Below the pieces are notes generated by a model that ran no database searches, was not told where the DNA came from, and was given only the letters and a program-made list of their open reading frames with translations. From contig CAWJNF010000004.1 of NCBI GenBank assembly GCA_963844235.1, forward strand, positions 310,001 to 374,000: 64,000 bases of DNA, given 5' to 3'. Of this stretch, positions 42,957 through 51,497 are shown piece by piece. The stretch's first letter is position 1, and each line of letters starts with the position of its first letter. A program made the translations under genes and the position numbers. This DNA is from CAWJNF01 sp963844235 (GTDB lineage: Bacteria > Actinomycetota > Thermoleophilia > Gaiellales > Gaiellaceae).

Positions 42957-43584
42957 CCCGACACGCCGCACGCCCCACCGGTTCCGGCGTTGCACGGCGT
43001 GGGCGGCGGCAGCCGGAGCATCGGCGCTCGCCCTGGCGGCGTGCGGCGCCGACGATCGCGCCACCGGCTCCGCGGGCCGCCAGACGACGCAAGCGCCGCT
43101 GACCGAGACGGCCGCCGCGACGGGCGCGGCAGAGACAGGAAGCGGAGCATCCGGCCAGGGCTCCGGCGCTCCGAGCGCCGATCCGGCCGAGCTCGAGGCA
43201 GTCGTCCGGGCCTGGAGCGCCGCCCTCAACGCGGGGGACAACGCCGGGGCCGCCGATCTCTTCGCCCGCGGGGCGCTCGTCATCCAGGGCGGGATCTCCT
43301 TCCGCCTGCCGGACGCGGCCACCGCGGCTCGCTGGAACGCGGATCTCCCCTGCTCGGGGACGATCACGAGTCTCGACGTCGACGGGGACGTCGTGATCGC
43401 GGTGTTTGCGCTCGGCGACCGGCCGACGAGCCCTTGCGACGCGCCGCCCGGGACGCCGGCCGCCGCGGCCTTCCTGATCGAGGGAGGCAAGATCGCCGTC
43501 TGGCAGCAGATTCCCGTGCCCGAGGAGGCCGCGCCGGAGCAGACAGCCGCGCCCGGGGGCTCGCCGGGAGGCACGCTGTACTAG
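42946..43584 (+). CDS. SnoaL/NTF2-like lipoprotein
   Basis: A 212-residue exported lipoprotein starting at TTG 42946 and overlapping the purA stop by 11 bases. The N-terminus is Arg-rich (RSPTRRTPHRFRR), then a hydrophobic core and lipobox LAAC. A Thr/Ala/Gly-rich linker precedes a SnoaL/NTF2-like domain (AVVRAWSAALNAGDNAGAAD, then VDGDVVIAVFALG, ending in a Pro/Ala/Gly tail). A disulfide may link DLPCSG and TSPCDAP. Ligand unknown. Confidence 0.7.
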
Positions 43585-43595
43585 GGACGTCGATG

Positions 43596-44390
43596 CTACC
43601 GGCGCCCGACGGCGTACCAGGCGCGCGCCGTGAGCCGGAAGGCGCCCGAGGGAGACCCGAGCCGGCGCCTCCACTCGTCGAGCAGCGCTCGGCGGGTGTC
43701 CTCCGCGAGGGAGGCGAGGTAGGCGCCTGACGGGCCCACGCCCGCCGCGAATGGCTCCCAGAGCTCCTCGAAGCTCTCGTAGTCGACGGCGACCGTGAGC
43801 GCACCGTCGCGGATGGACGTGAGACCGGCCGCCTCCCAGAGGCCGGAGAGCCCGCCCTCGTCGCAGTAGCGCATGATCCGCCCCTCGTCGCGCGAGAGCG
43901 CCCCCTCGGGATCCACCGCGTTCGCCGCATCCCAGAACGTCCGTAGCAGCGTCATCCCGCCTCCGTAGTCCCACACCGCCGAGGCGACCGTCGCACCCGG
44001 CCTGGCTACACGCCGCATCTCACCCACACCGGTCTCCGGGTCGCTCATGAAGTTGATCACCAGCTGCGAGAGCACGGCGTCGAACGAGGCGTCCGCGAAG
44101 GGCAGCGCCTCGGCGGCGCCTACCCGGACGTCGGCGCCCGGCACACGGGCCCGGCAGGCCTCGACGAACGGCTCGGACGGGTCGACGGCGCTCACCCGCC
44201 CCGTACTCACGAGCCCGGCGAGAACGGCCGTCAGCGCACCCGGGCCGCAGCCAACGTCGAGGACGCTCTGGCCCGGGCCGACGGCGGCCGCAGCGCAAAG
44301 CCGCTCCGCAAGCTCCTTCCCGTACCGGCCCACATGGCGGTCGTAGGCGGCGGCCGCCACCCGGAAGGTCGCGGCACCCTCGGCATCCAC
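43596..44390 (-). CDS. class I SAM-dependent methyltransferase
   Basis: A 264-residue methyltransferase. SAM motif I is SVLDVGCGPGALTAVL (about residues 38-53), followed by the acidic strand VSAVDPSEPF and motif LPFADASFDAVLSQLVINF, the Methyltransf_11 layout. GTG start at 44390 with AAGGA upstream. The acceptor is unknown. Divergent from the secreted-protein gene at 44626. Confidence 0.88.
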   Translation of the reverse strand: MDAEGAATFRVAAAAYDRHVGRYGKELAERLCAAAAVGPGQSVLDVGCGPGALTAVLAGLVSTGRVSAVDPSEPFVEACRARVPGADVRVGAAEALPFADASFDAVLSQLVINFMSDPETGVGEMRRVARPGATVASAVWDYGGGMTLLRTFWDAANAVDPEGALSRDEGRIMRYCDEGGLSGLWEAAGLTSIRDGALTVAVDYESFEELWEPFAAGVGPSGAYLASLAEDTRRALLDEWRRRLGSPSGAFRLTARAWYAVGRR

Positions 44391-44503
44391 GTCGCCATCC
44401 TTGCAACACCGCTGCGCGCGGTCAAGCGCCTGAGCCTTGCGAGAACGCGGTCGGAATCCATCGCCGGCCTGCAGACGTAGCTCGACGAGAGACAACCGCT
44501 AGA

Positions 44504-44610
44504 TGATTGATCGGTGATTGTGGTGCCGTCGGGGACGGGCGAGACCTCAGGCGACGGTATCGGCCGCCATCCGGCGGTGCCACGGTTAGCGGTCAATTGG
44601 CGATCAATCA
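44504..44610. promoter_or_regulatory. 10-bp inverted repeat pair in divergent promoter region
   Basis: TGATTGATCG (44504-44513) and its exact complement CGATCAATCA (44601-44610) flank the AT-richer middle of the spacer between divergent genes. They could be paired operator half-sites. Confidence 0.35.
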
Positions 44611-44625
44611 ATTAGGGAGGTTCCC

Positions 44626-45186
44626 ATGAAGCGTCCAGTTCTGATCGCCCTCCTCGCGGCGGGCGTCGTCGCGCTCGCGGCGGGCGGCTATGCACTCGCT
44701 GCGGCCCCGGGCGGGAGCGGCTCGGCGTCCGATGACGTCGTCGTCCGGTCGAGCACCGTTACCGTCCCTGCCGCGGGCGGGAGTCGCTTCGCGAAGAGCT
44801 CGTTCTCCGTCGCCTGTGCGGCCGGCGAGACTGCGATCGGCGGCGGCTTCCGGGCGGCGCGGAGCATCGTCCTCCTCGCAGGCTCCTACCCGGACGGCGC
44901 TTCACGCTGGGTCCTCGCGCTGGCGAACGCCGGCCCGAGGCGGACACAGGCGACCGTGTACGCCATCTGCCGGCGCAACACCGGGGGAAGCACCACGGGG
45001 ACGTCGAGCGGCGGAACCACGGGCGGAACGACCGACGACGGAACGACCGGCGGCGGACGACCGGCGGCGGAACGACCGGGGGGACGACGGGCTACTGAGA
45101 GCACCCAGGCGGGGCCGAGGACGCCGGTATCATGTGGTTTCGCGGCAACGCCCGTGCCGCAAAGCGATTCTGAAGGGAACCAATGA
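44626..45186 (+). CDS. secreted protein with Gly/Thr repeat tail (frameshifted end)
   Basis: A signal peptide (residues 1-26, KRPVLIALLAAGVVALAAGG) leads to a domain of about 90 residues with two cysteines (VACAAGE, AICRRN) and GETAIGGGFRAARS. A Gly/Thr/Ser repeat tail follows (TGGTTGGTTDDGTTGGG). Near 45058 the repeat loses a base; in the +1 phase the tail would continue GGGTTGGTTGY and stop at 45098. As read, the frame runs on to 45186 and overlaps the fdhF-like start. The true C-terminus is therefore probably 45098. GGGAGG precedes the ATG. Confidence 0.65.
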   Translation: MKRPVLIALLAAGVVALAAGGYALAAAPGGSGSASDDVVVRSSTVTVPAAGGSRFAKSSFSVACAAGETAIGGGFRAARSIVLLAGSYPDGASRWVLALANAGPRRTQATVYAICRRNTGGSTTGTSSGGTTGGTTDDGTTGGGRPAAERPGGRRATESTQAGPRTPVSCGFAATPVPQSDSEGNQ

Positions 45187-47138
45187 CTGCAGCCACGAAG
45201 GGCCGCCTGACGACGCCGCTCGTGCGTGACGGCGACGGCCTGCGCCCCGCAACCTGGGACGAGGCCCTCGACAGAGCCGCCGAGGGCCTGCGCCGCGCGA
45301 TAGCCACGGACACGACGACGTCCTTCGGGATCTTCTCGTGCTCCAAGGCGACGAACGAGATGAACTTCCTCGCTCAGAAGCTCGCGCGCCAGGCGATGGG
45401 CACCAACAACATCGACAGCTGCAACCGCACCTGACACGCGCCCAGCGTCGTCGGTCTGGCGACGGTGTTCGGAGCGGGCGGCGGCACGTCGTCCTATAGG
45501 GAGATCGAGGAGACGGACGTCATCGTCCTCTGGGGCTCGAACGCCCGCGAGACCCACCCGATCTTCTTTCACCACCTCCTCAAGGGCGTCCACGCGGGCG
45601 CGCGCCTGTTCGTCGTCGATCCGCGGCGCACCTCGTCGGCGGCGTGGGCCGACCTCTGGCTGGGGCTCGACGTCGGCTCCGACATCGCGCTCTCGCACAC
45701 GATGGCCCGGGAGATCATTCACGCTGGACTCGCAAACGAGGCGTTCATCGAGAACGCCACCGAGGGCTACGAGGAGTACGCGGCCGTCGTCGAGCCCTTC
45801 ACGCTCGAGGAGGGCGAGCGCTTGACAGGCGTGCCCGCCGAGGTGATCCGCGAAGTCGCCCACGCGTACGCGAAGGCCGACAGGGCCCAGATCTGCTGGA
45901 CGCTCGGGATCACCGAGCACCACAACGCCGTCGACAACGTGCTGTCGCTCATCAACCTCGGCCTCCTCACCGGCCACGTCGGCCGCTACGGGTCGGGCCT
46001 GAACCCGCTGCGGGGCCAGAACAACGTGCAGGGCGGCGGCGACATGGGCGCGATCCCGAACAAGCTGCCGGGCTTCCAGGACATCGAGCGCGACACCGAG
46101 GCCCGCGCACGCTTCGAGGCTGCCTGGGGCGCGCACATCGTTCCGCACTACGGCTGGCACCTGACGCAGATGTTCCATGGGATGGACCGCGGCGAGCTGC
46201 GCACGCTCTACGTGATCGGGGAGAACCCGGCGCAGTCGGAGGCCGACGTGGCGCACGCGCGCAAGCTCCTCGCCGGCCTCGACTTCCTCCTCGTCCAGGA
46301 CATCGTCATGACGAAGACCGCCGAGATGGCCGACGTCGTCCTGCCCGGCTCCGCCTCCTGGTGCGAGGCCGAGGGAACGGTGACGAACTCCGAGCGCCGT
46401 GTGCAGCGCGTTCGCAAGGCGCTCGATCCGCCCGGAGACGCACGCGAGGACACCTGGATCATCGCCGAGCTCGCGCGCCGCCTCGGCCACGACTGGGGCG
46501 AGCCGACCGCGGAGGAGATCTGGGACGAGCTGCGGTCGCTCTCCCCGATGCACCGCGGCATGCGCTACGACCGCCTCGAGCGCGAGGGCGGGCTCCAGTG
46601 GCCGTGTCCAGACGAGGACCACCCGGGGTCTCCGTTCCTGCACGGGCGCCTGTGGGAGAAGCCGCGCCAGGGGCCGGCGGCGCCGTTCAGCGCCGTCGAG
46701 CACCAGCCGCCGTTCGAGGCGCTCGACGCCGACTACCCGATCCGGCTCACAACCGGCCGGAGGCTCGAGTCCTACAACACGGGCGTGCAGTCGAACCTGT
46801 ATCGCTCGCCGCTCCACCGCGGCGAGTCGCTCGACCTCTCGCCCGAGGATGTCGAGCGGCTGCTGCTCGAGGACGGCGAGATCGTCAAGGTCTCCTCGAG
46901 GCGAGGCTCCGTGGAGGCGCCGGTGCGCATCGACCCGTCGCTGCGTCCGGGGCTCGCGTTCATGACCCTCCACTTCCCCGACCAGGTCGACACGAACGTG
47001 CTCACGATCGACGCCACCGACCCGAAGTCGGGGACGGCGGAGTTCAAGGCAGCCGCGATCCGCGTCGAGAAGCTCATCGGCGACGTCGCGCTGCAGACCG
47101 GCAGGATCGAAGAGCCCGCGGGCGTCTCCGGCGACTGA
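45183..47138 (+). CDS. fdhF: selenocysteine formate dehydrogenase, catalytic subunit (lacks Fe4S4 N-domain)
   Basis: A 651-residue molybdenum/selenium enzyme part oxidising formate to CO2. The frame is open through one UGA (45432-45434, residue 84) in the context SCNRT-U-HAPSVVGL, the exact active-site motif of Sec-containing formate dehydrogenases. The molybdopterin-binding domains follow: GSNARETHPIFFHH, GRYGSGLNPLRGQNNVQGGG, and C-terminal Molydop_binding RLTTGRRLESYNTG. It begins at KGRLTTPLVRDGDG, that is, immediately after where the N-terminal Fe4S4 domain of a normal alpha subunit ends. That missing part is encoded at 49042-49971. ATG preceded by GAAGGGAACCA. Soluble, with no Tat signal. 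Confidence 0.93.
45446..45464 (+). promoter_or_regulatory. bacterial SECIS hairpin of the formate dehydrogenase gene
   Basis: Starting 12 bases after the UGA, CGTCGTC pairs with GGCGACG (six Watson-Crick pairs and one wobble) around a GGTCT loop. E. coli fdhF has GGU CUG as codons 7-8 after its UGA, in the SelB-binding loop; here GGT CTG is also codons 7-8. The element lies inside the coding sequence, as in bacteria. Confidence 0.85.
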
Positions 47139-47177
47139 CCGGGCCGCCGCCGCGTCCTCACAGGCTAGGATCGATTC

Positions 47178-49040
47178 GTGGATCTTCGCCTGCTCGACGC
47201 CCAGCCAACCGAGGCGGAGCGTGCCGCGGTCGACCACCTGCTCGGGCCCCCCGGCTCCGGCTGGGACGGCGGAACGCGCGACGCCGCCGTCGACGGGCGG
47301 GTCGCGGTCGCGCGCGGCGCCCACGGGGCGAAGGAGCGTCGCGACCTGCTCCTGCCGGCGCTGCACGCCGTCCAGGAGCACGTCGGCTGGATCAGCCCGG
47401 GCGCGCTCAACTACGTCTGCCGCAGGCTGACCGTGCCGCCGGCGGACGCGTACGGCGTCGCCACGTTCTACGCGCTCTTCTCCCTGGACTGGCGCCCGCC
47501 GAGAGTCGTCCACGTCTGCGAGGACATCGCCTGCCGTTGCCACGGGGCGGACGAGCTCATCGGCGAGCTCGAGCTCCGCTTCGGGCCCGAGGGCGGGGCC
47601 GGGCCGGACGGCTCGGCGACGTGGTTCCGGAGCCCCTGCCTCGGCCAGTGCGAGCGGGCGCCGGCAGCGCTCGTCACCACGGCCGGCCCGCATCCGGCCG
47701 AGCACGTGCTCGCGCCGGTCGGGGTGGACGCCGTGATGAGCGCGCTCACCGGCGAGACCGTGGACGCCGCTCCCATGGCAACGCTCCCGCAACACGGCGA
47801 TCCGGGCCTGCGGCTCCTGAGCCGCGTGGGGGTCGTCGACCCGGCGAGCCTCGACGACTACCGGGCTCACGGCGGCTACCGGGCTCTACGCCGGGCGCTC
47901 GAGCTCGGGCCGGAAGGCGTGATCCGCGAGGTGAGCGACTCGAAGCTCGTCGGCCGCGGTGGCGCCGCCTTCCCGGCCGGCCGCAAGTGGGAAGCAGTGG
48001 CTCGCCAGCCGGTGCGACCGCACTTCCTCGTCTGCAACGCCGACGAGTCCGAGCCGGGAACGTTCAAGGATCGCGTGATCATCGAGGGCGATCCGTTCGC
48101 GCTGATCGAGGCGATGACGATCGCCGCGTACGCGACGGGCTGCGAGCGCGGCTACGTGTACCTGCGTGGCGAGTACCCGCAGGCCCTCGCCACGCTCGAG
48201 CACGCGTGCGCGGAGGCACGGGCGAAAGCGTTCCTCGGCGACGACGTCCTCGGCCATGGCTTCGCGTTCGACGTCGAGGTCCGCAAGGGCGCAGGGGCGT
48301 ACATCTGCGGCGAGGAGACAGCGATCTTCAACTCGATCGAGGGCTACCGCGGCGAGCCGCGCAACAAGCCGCCGTTCCCGGTGACGCACGGCCTCTTCGG
48401 CAAGCCGACCGTCGTCAACAACGTCGAGACCCTCGTCAACGTGCTCGACATCGTGCTCGAGGGCGGCCCGGGCTACGCGACGATCGGCACGGAGGGCTCG
48501 ACCGGCACGAAGCTGTTCTGCGTCTGCGGGCACGTGGAGCGACCCGGCGTCTACGAGGTCGCGTTCGGAACGACCGCCGCCGAGCTGCTCGATCTCGCCG
48601 GCGGCGTTCCCGGCGACAGGGCGCTCCAGACGATCCTGCTCGGCGGCGCGGCCGGCGGCTTCATCGGGCCGGACGAGCTCGACCTGCCGCTCACCCTCGA
48701 AGCCGCTCGGACCGCCGGGACGACCCTCGGCTCGGGCGTCTTCCTCGTCTTCGACGACACGGTCGAGCTGCCCCGGATGCTGATGCGCATCGCGGCCTTC
48801 TTCCGCAACGAGTCCTGCGGACAGTGCGTGCCCTGCCGGGTCGGCACGGTGCGCCAGCAGGAGGCACTGGCACGCCTCATCGCCGGCCGACCTCGGGCGA
48901 GCGTCGGCGACGAGCTCGCACTCATCGCCGAGGTGGGCCAGTGCATGCGCGACGCGTCGATTTGCGGCCTCGGCCAGACCGCGTCCAGCGCGATCGAGTC
49001 GGCGATCGGCCGACTCGGCGTCTTCGGGAACGGTCGCTGA
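47178..49040 (+). CDS. fused NuoE-NuoF diaphorase subunit of formate dehydrogenase
   Basis: A 620-residue fusion. Residues about 25-165 are a NuoE-type thioredoxin-like 2Fe-2S domain (four cysteines in VCEDIACRC and PCLGQCERA). Residues about 200-600 are NuoF, with an FMN/NADH site (GRGGAAFPAGRKW, CNADESEPGTFKDR, GAGAYICGEETAIFNSIEG) and a 4Fe-4S site ESCGQCVPCRVGT. It should reduce NAD+ with electrons from formate, like FdsG+FdsB or the corresponding fusions in HydB-type enzymes. GTG start 6 bases from a TAGGAT box, so it may also have its own leaderless promoter, 39 bases after the catalytic gene. Confidence 0.92.
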   Translation: MDLRLLDAQPTEAERAAVDHLLGPPGSGWDGGTRDAAVDGRVAVARGAHGAKERRDLLLPALHAVQEHVGWISPGALNYVCRRLTVPPADAYGVATFYALFSLDWRPPRVVHVCEDIACRCHGADELIGELELRFGPEGGAGPDGSATWFRSPCLGQCERAPAALVTTAGPHPAEHVLAPVGVDAVMSALTGETVDAAPMATLPQHGDPGLRLLSRVGVVDPASLDDYRAHGGYRALRRALELGPEGVIREVSDSKLVGRGGAAFPAGRKWEAVARQPVRPHFLVCNADESEPGTFKDRVIIEGDPFALIEAMTIAAYATGCERGYVYLRGEYPQALATLEHACAEARAKAFLGDDVLGHGFAFDVEVRKGAGAYICGEETAIFNSIEGYRGEPRNKPPFPVTHGLFGKPTVVNNVETLVNVLDIVLEGGPGYATIGTEGSTGTKLFCVCGHVERPGVYEVAFGTTAAELLDLAGGVPGDRALQTILLGGAAGGFIGPDELDLPLTLEAARTAGTTLGSGVFLVFDDTVELPRMLMRIAAFFRNESCGQCVPCRVGTVRQQEALARLIAGRPRASVGDELALIAEVGQCMRDASICGLGQTASSAIESAIGRLGVFGNGR

Positions 49041-49041
49041 C

Positions 49042-49971
49042 GTGGGCATGACCCCGCTCACTGCGCCGGCGCGCATGGTCGAGCTCGAGATCGACGGGCA
49101 AGCCGTCCGCGTGTTCGAAGGGTCGACGATCCTCGACGCCTGCACGACGCTCGGCATCGACACGCCGACGCTCTGCTACGGCGAGACCCTGCGACCCGCC
49201 AACGTCTGCCGCGTCTGCGTCGTCGAGCTGGAGGGCGCCCGGGTGCTCGCGCCCGCCTGCTCCCGCAAGGTCGAGCCGGGAATGGTGGTGAAGACCGACT
49301 CCGAGCGCGTCCGTCTGTCCCGCAAGCTCGTGCTCGAGCTGCTCGCCTCATCGGTCGACATGTCCATCGCGCCGAGCGTCCCCGCGTACCTCGAGCGCTA
49401 CGGCGCGCAGCCCGAGCGCTACGGGCCGCCGGCGCCGCCGGATCCGGACCGCGACCGCAAGCGCACCGGGCATCACGTCGAGCCGGACGGGCTGACGGCG
49501 GCGACGGTCTATGCCCCGACGAAGGTCGACAACGAGCTCTACGTCCGCGACTACTCGAAGTGCATCCTCTGCTACAAGTGCGTCGACGCCTGCGGCGAGC
49601 AGTACCAGAACACGTTCGCGATCGCCGTGGCCGGACGCGGGTTCGACGCCCGCATATCGACCGAGTACGTGGCCGAGCTCCCGGAGTCGGCCTGCGTCTA
49701 CTGCGGCAACTGCATCGCGGTCTGCCCGACCGGCGCGCTGATCTTCAAGAGCGAGTACGACATGCGCGCCGACGGCACCTGGCACGAGTCCGAGCAGTCC
49801 CAGACCGACACGATCTGCCCCTACTGCGGCGTGGGCTGCACTGTGACGCTGCACACGCAGGACAACCGCATCGTCAAGGTGACGTCGCCGGACGACCACG
49901 ACATCACCCGCGGGAACCTCTGCATCAAGGGGCGCTTCGGCTTCCAGCACGTCCAGACGCGCCGCAGCTAA
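49042..49971 (+). CDS. N-terminal third of formate dehydrogenase alpha as a separate subunit
   Basis: A 309-residue iron-sulfur protein. Residues 10-90 are a 2Fe-2S ferredoxin-like domain (CYGETLRPANVCRVCVVE, then C). Residues about 160-240 carry two 4Fe-4S motifs (CILCYKCVDAC and CVYCGNCIAVCPTG). Residues about 253-309 are the molybdopterin-oxidoreductase Fe4S4 domain (ICPYCGVGCTV, then GNLCIKGRFGF). In ordinary NAD-linked FdhA/FdsA proteins this is followed directly by the Mo domain; here the chain stops after FGFQHVQTRRS. The catalytic remainder is at 45183-47138, and 309 plus 651 residues gives the usual length of about 960. GTG 49042 or ATG 49048; one base after the NuoEF stop. Confidence 0.92.
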   Translation: MGMTPLTAPARMVELEIDGQAVRVFEGSTILDACTTLGIDTPTLCYGETLRPANVCRVCVVELEGARVLAPACSRKVEPGMVVKTDSERVRLSRKLVLELLASSVDMSIAPSVPAYLERYGAQPERYGPPAPPDPDRDRKRTGHHVEPDGLTAATVYAPTKVDNELYVRDYSKCILCYKCVDACGEQYQNTFAIAVAGRGFDARISTEYVAELPESACVYCGNCIAVCPTGALIFKSEYDMRADGTWHESEQSQTDTICPYCGVGCTVTLHTQDNRIVKVTSPDDHDITRGNLCIKGRFGFQHVQTRRS

Positions 49972-49984
49972 CCTCGGAAGGGAG

Positions 49985-50836
49985 ATGGCGGCAGCGGAGC
50001 AGCCGGCGATCCGCCGCCCGACGGCGCGTGCGCGCATCACGGCGGTCGACGACGGGCGGGTGACGACACGCCGCGATCGCCTCGCCACCGAGGAGCCGCT
50101 CGAGATCCGCGCCGCCGGGCCCGGCCAGGAGCCGATCAGCGTCGCCGTGACCATGCGCACGCCCGGGGACGACTGGGAGCTCGCGGCCGGGTTCCTCTTC
50201 ACCGAGGGCCTCGTCTCCTCGCGTGAGGAGATCACGGAGCTCCGCTACTGCGGGCTGGAGGTCCCGGAGGAGCAGCGCTTCAACGTCGTCACCGTGCATC
50301 TGCGCCGACCCTTCGATCCAGGCGTGCTGCAGCGGAACTTCTTCGCCACGTCGAGCTGCGGGATCTGCGGCAAGGCCTCGATCGACCAGCTCGAGGTGCG
50401 CAGCGCACCACTCCAGGCCGGTCCCGTCGTGCCGGGCGCCGTGATCGCGAAGCTCCCGGACGCGCTACGCGCTGGCCAGCAGGTCTTCGACGAGACCGGC
50501 GGCCTCCACGCTGCCGGTCTCTTCGCGACGGACGGGACGCTCGTGCTGTCGCGCGAGGACGTCGGCCGCCACAACGCCATGGACAAGCTCGCCGGCCACC
50601 TGCTCCTCGAAGACGCGCTCCCCGCGCATGACCGGATCGCGCTCCTGTCGGGACGGGCGAGCTTCGAGCTCGTCCAGAAGGCCGCGGTCGCCGGCATCCC
50701 GATCCTGTGTGCGGTGTCCGCGCCGTCGACGCTCGCGGTGGACACGGCCACCCGCCTCGGGATGACGCTCGTCGGCTTCCTCCGCGACGGGCGTTTCAAC
50801 GTCTACGCGAGCCCGGAGCGGCTGGCGCTCTCCTGA
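49985..50836 (+). CDS. fdhD: formate dehydrogenase accessory sulfurtransferase FdhD
   Basis: A 283-residue FdhD, which passes sulfur from IscS to the bis-MGD molybdenum cofactor before insertion into formate dehydrogenase. The active-site SSCGICGKAS (both cysteines present) and C-terminal RVKLAGHLLL-like and VSAPSTLAVDTA segments fit the family. ATG follows GGAAGGGAG. Its 3' end overlaps the convergent mobA-like gene by 34 bases. Confidence 0.95.
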   Translation: MAAAEQPAIRRPTARARITAVDDGRVTTRRDRLATEEPLEIRAAGPGQEPISVAVTMRTPGDDWELAAGFLFTEGLVSSREEITELRYCGLEVPEEQRFNVVTVHLRRPFDPGVLQRNFFATSSCGICGKASIDQLEVRSAPLQAGPVVPGAVIAKLPDALRAGQQVFDETGGLHAAGLFATDGTLVLSREDVGRHNAMDKLAGHLLLEDALPAHDRIALLSGRASFELVQKAAVAGIPILCAVSAPSTLAVDTATRLGMTLVGFLRDGRFNVYASPERLALS

Positions 50837-51453
50837 CGGCGCTGCAGCGCCGCCCGGTACTCGTCGGGCGTGTTGACGTTCAGGAGCGAGTCGAGCTCCG
50901 GGTCGGCGGCGGCGAGGGCAGGGTCGGCGAGCAGCTCGGGCTCGCGGAGCCAGTGGACGCCCAGCTCGTCGAGCAGCGAGCGAGCGCTCAGCACGTCGCG
51001 AGCCAGGAGACCCTCGACGACCGGGAGAACGTCCACCCGATAGGCGGCCGACAGCGGGTGCGTCCGACCGGCGACCAGGGGCACCGCCGCGGCGTCGCTC
51101 GACGTGAGCGCACCGACGACCGCGCGGACGAATGCCGGCGCGAGGAACGGCACGTCGACCGCTGAGACGAACGCGGCGTCGGCACGGTCGCCGACCGCGC
51201 GCAGCCCCGCCGCGATCCCCTCGAGCGGGCCACGAGCAGGACGCGCGTCCTCGGCGGTCTCAACCCCGGGCGGGAGCTCGGGAAGGGCCTGCCCCTGCGC
51301 GCGCACGACGACGACCGGCCCGTCGGCCACGTCGGCAACCACGGCCACGACATGGCCGGCGAACGACGTGGCTCCCCAGTCGAGATCGGCCTTCGGTCGG
51401 CCCATGCGCTCCGACCCGCCGCCGGCGAGCACGATCCCGGCAACACGTGCCAC
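50803..51453 (-). CDS. mobA: molybdenum cofactor guanylyltransferase
   Basis: A 216-residue MobA-type GTP:molybdopterin guanylyltransferase. The N-terminal nucleotide-binding motif GIVLAGGGSERMGRPK (residues 6-21) and the catalytic VSAVDVPFLAP (metal Asp) are present. The C-terminus LDSLLNVNTPDEY is typical. It would convert Mo-molybdopterin to the MGD form needed by the formate dehydrogenase. Convergent with fdhD. Confidence 0.9.
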   Translation of the reverse strand: MARVAGIVLAGGGSERMGRPKADLDWGATSFAGHVVAVVADVADGPVVVVRAQGQALPELPPGVETAEDARPARGPLEGIAAGLRAVGDRADAAFVSAVDVPFLAPAFVRAVVGALTSSDAAAVPLVAGRTHPLSAAYRVDVLPVVEGLLARDVLSARSLLDELGVHWLREPELLADPALAAADPELDSLLNVNTPDEYRAALQRRQESASRSGLA

Positions 51454-51497
51454 GCCGCCATGCTACGCGCGCCGCCCCGCAGGCATAGGCTGCGGCC

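Noticed and set aside
45432..45434. Reading the UGA in the formate dehydrogenase gene as a nonsense mutation
   Set aside because: It falls exactly at the Sec active-site position, has a matching SECIS in the right register, and the frame is open on both sides.
44886..47870. 994-residue minus-strand open frame across the formate dehydrogenase genes
   Set aside because: It is the antisense shadow of high-G+C coding sequence. The plus-strand genes have clear family motifs, whereas this frame has low-complexity Arg/Val/Asp patterns.
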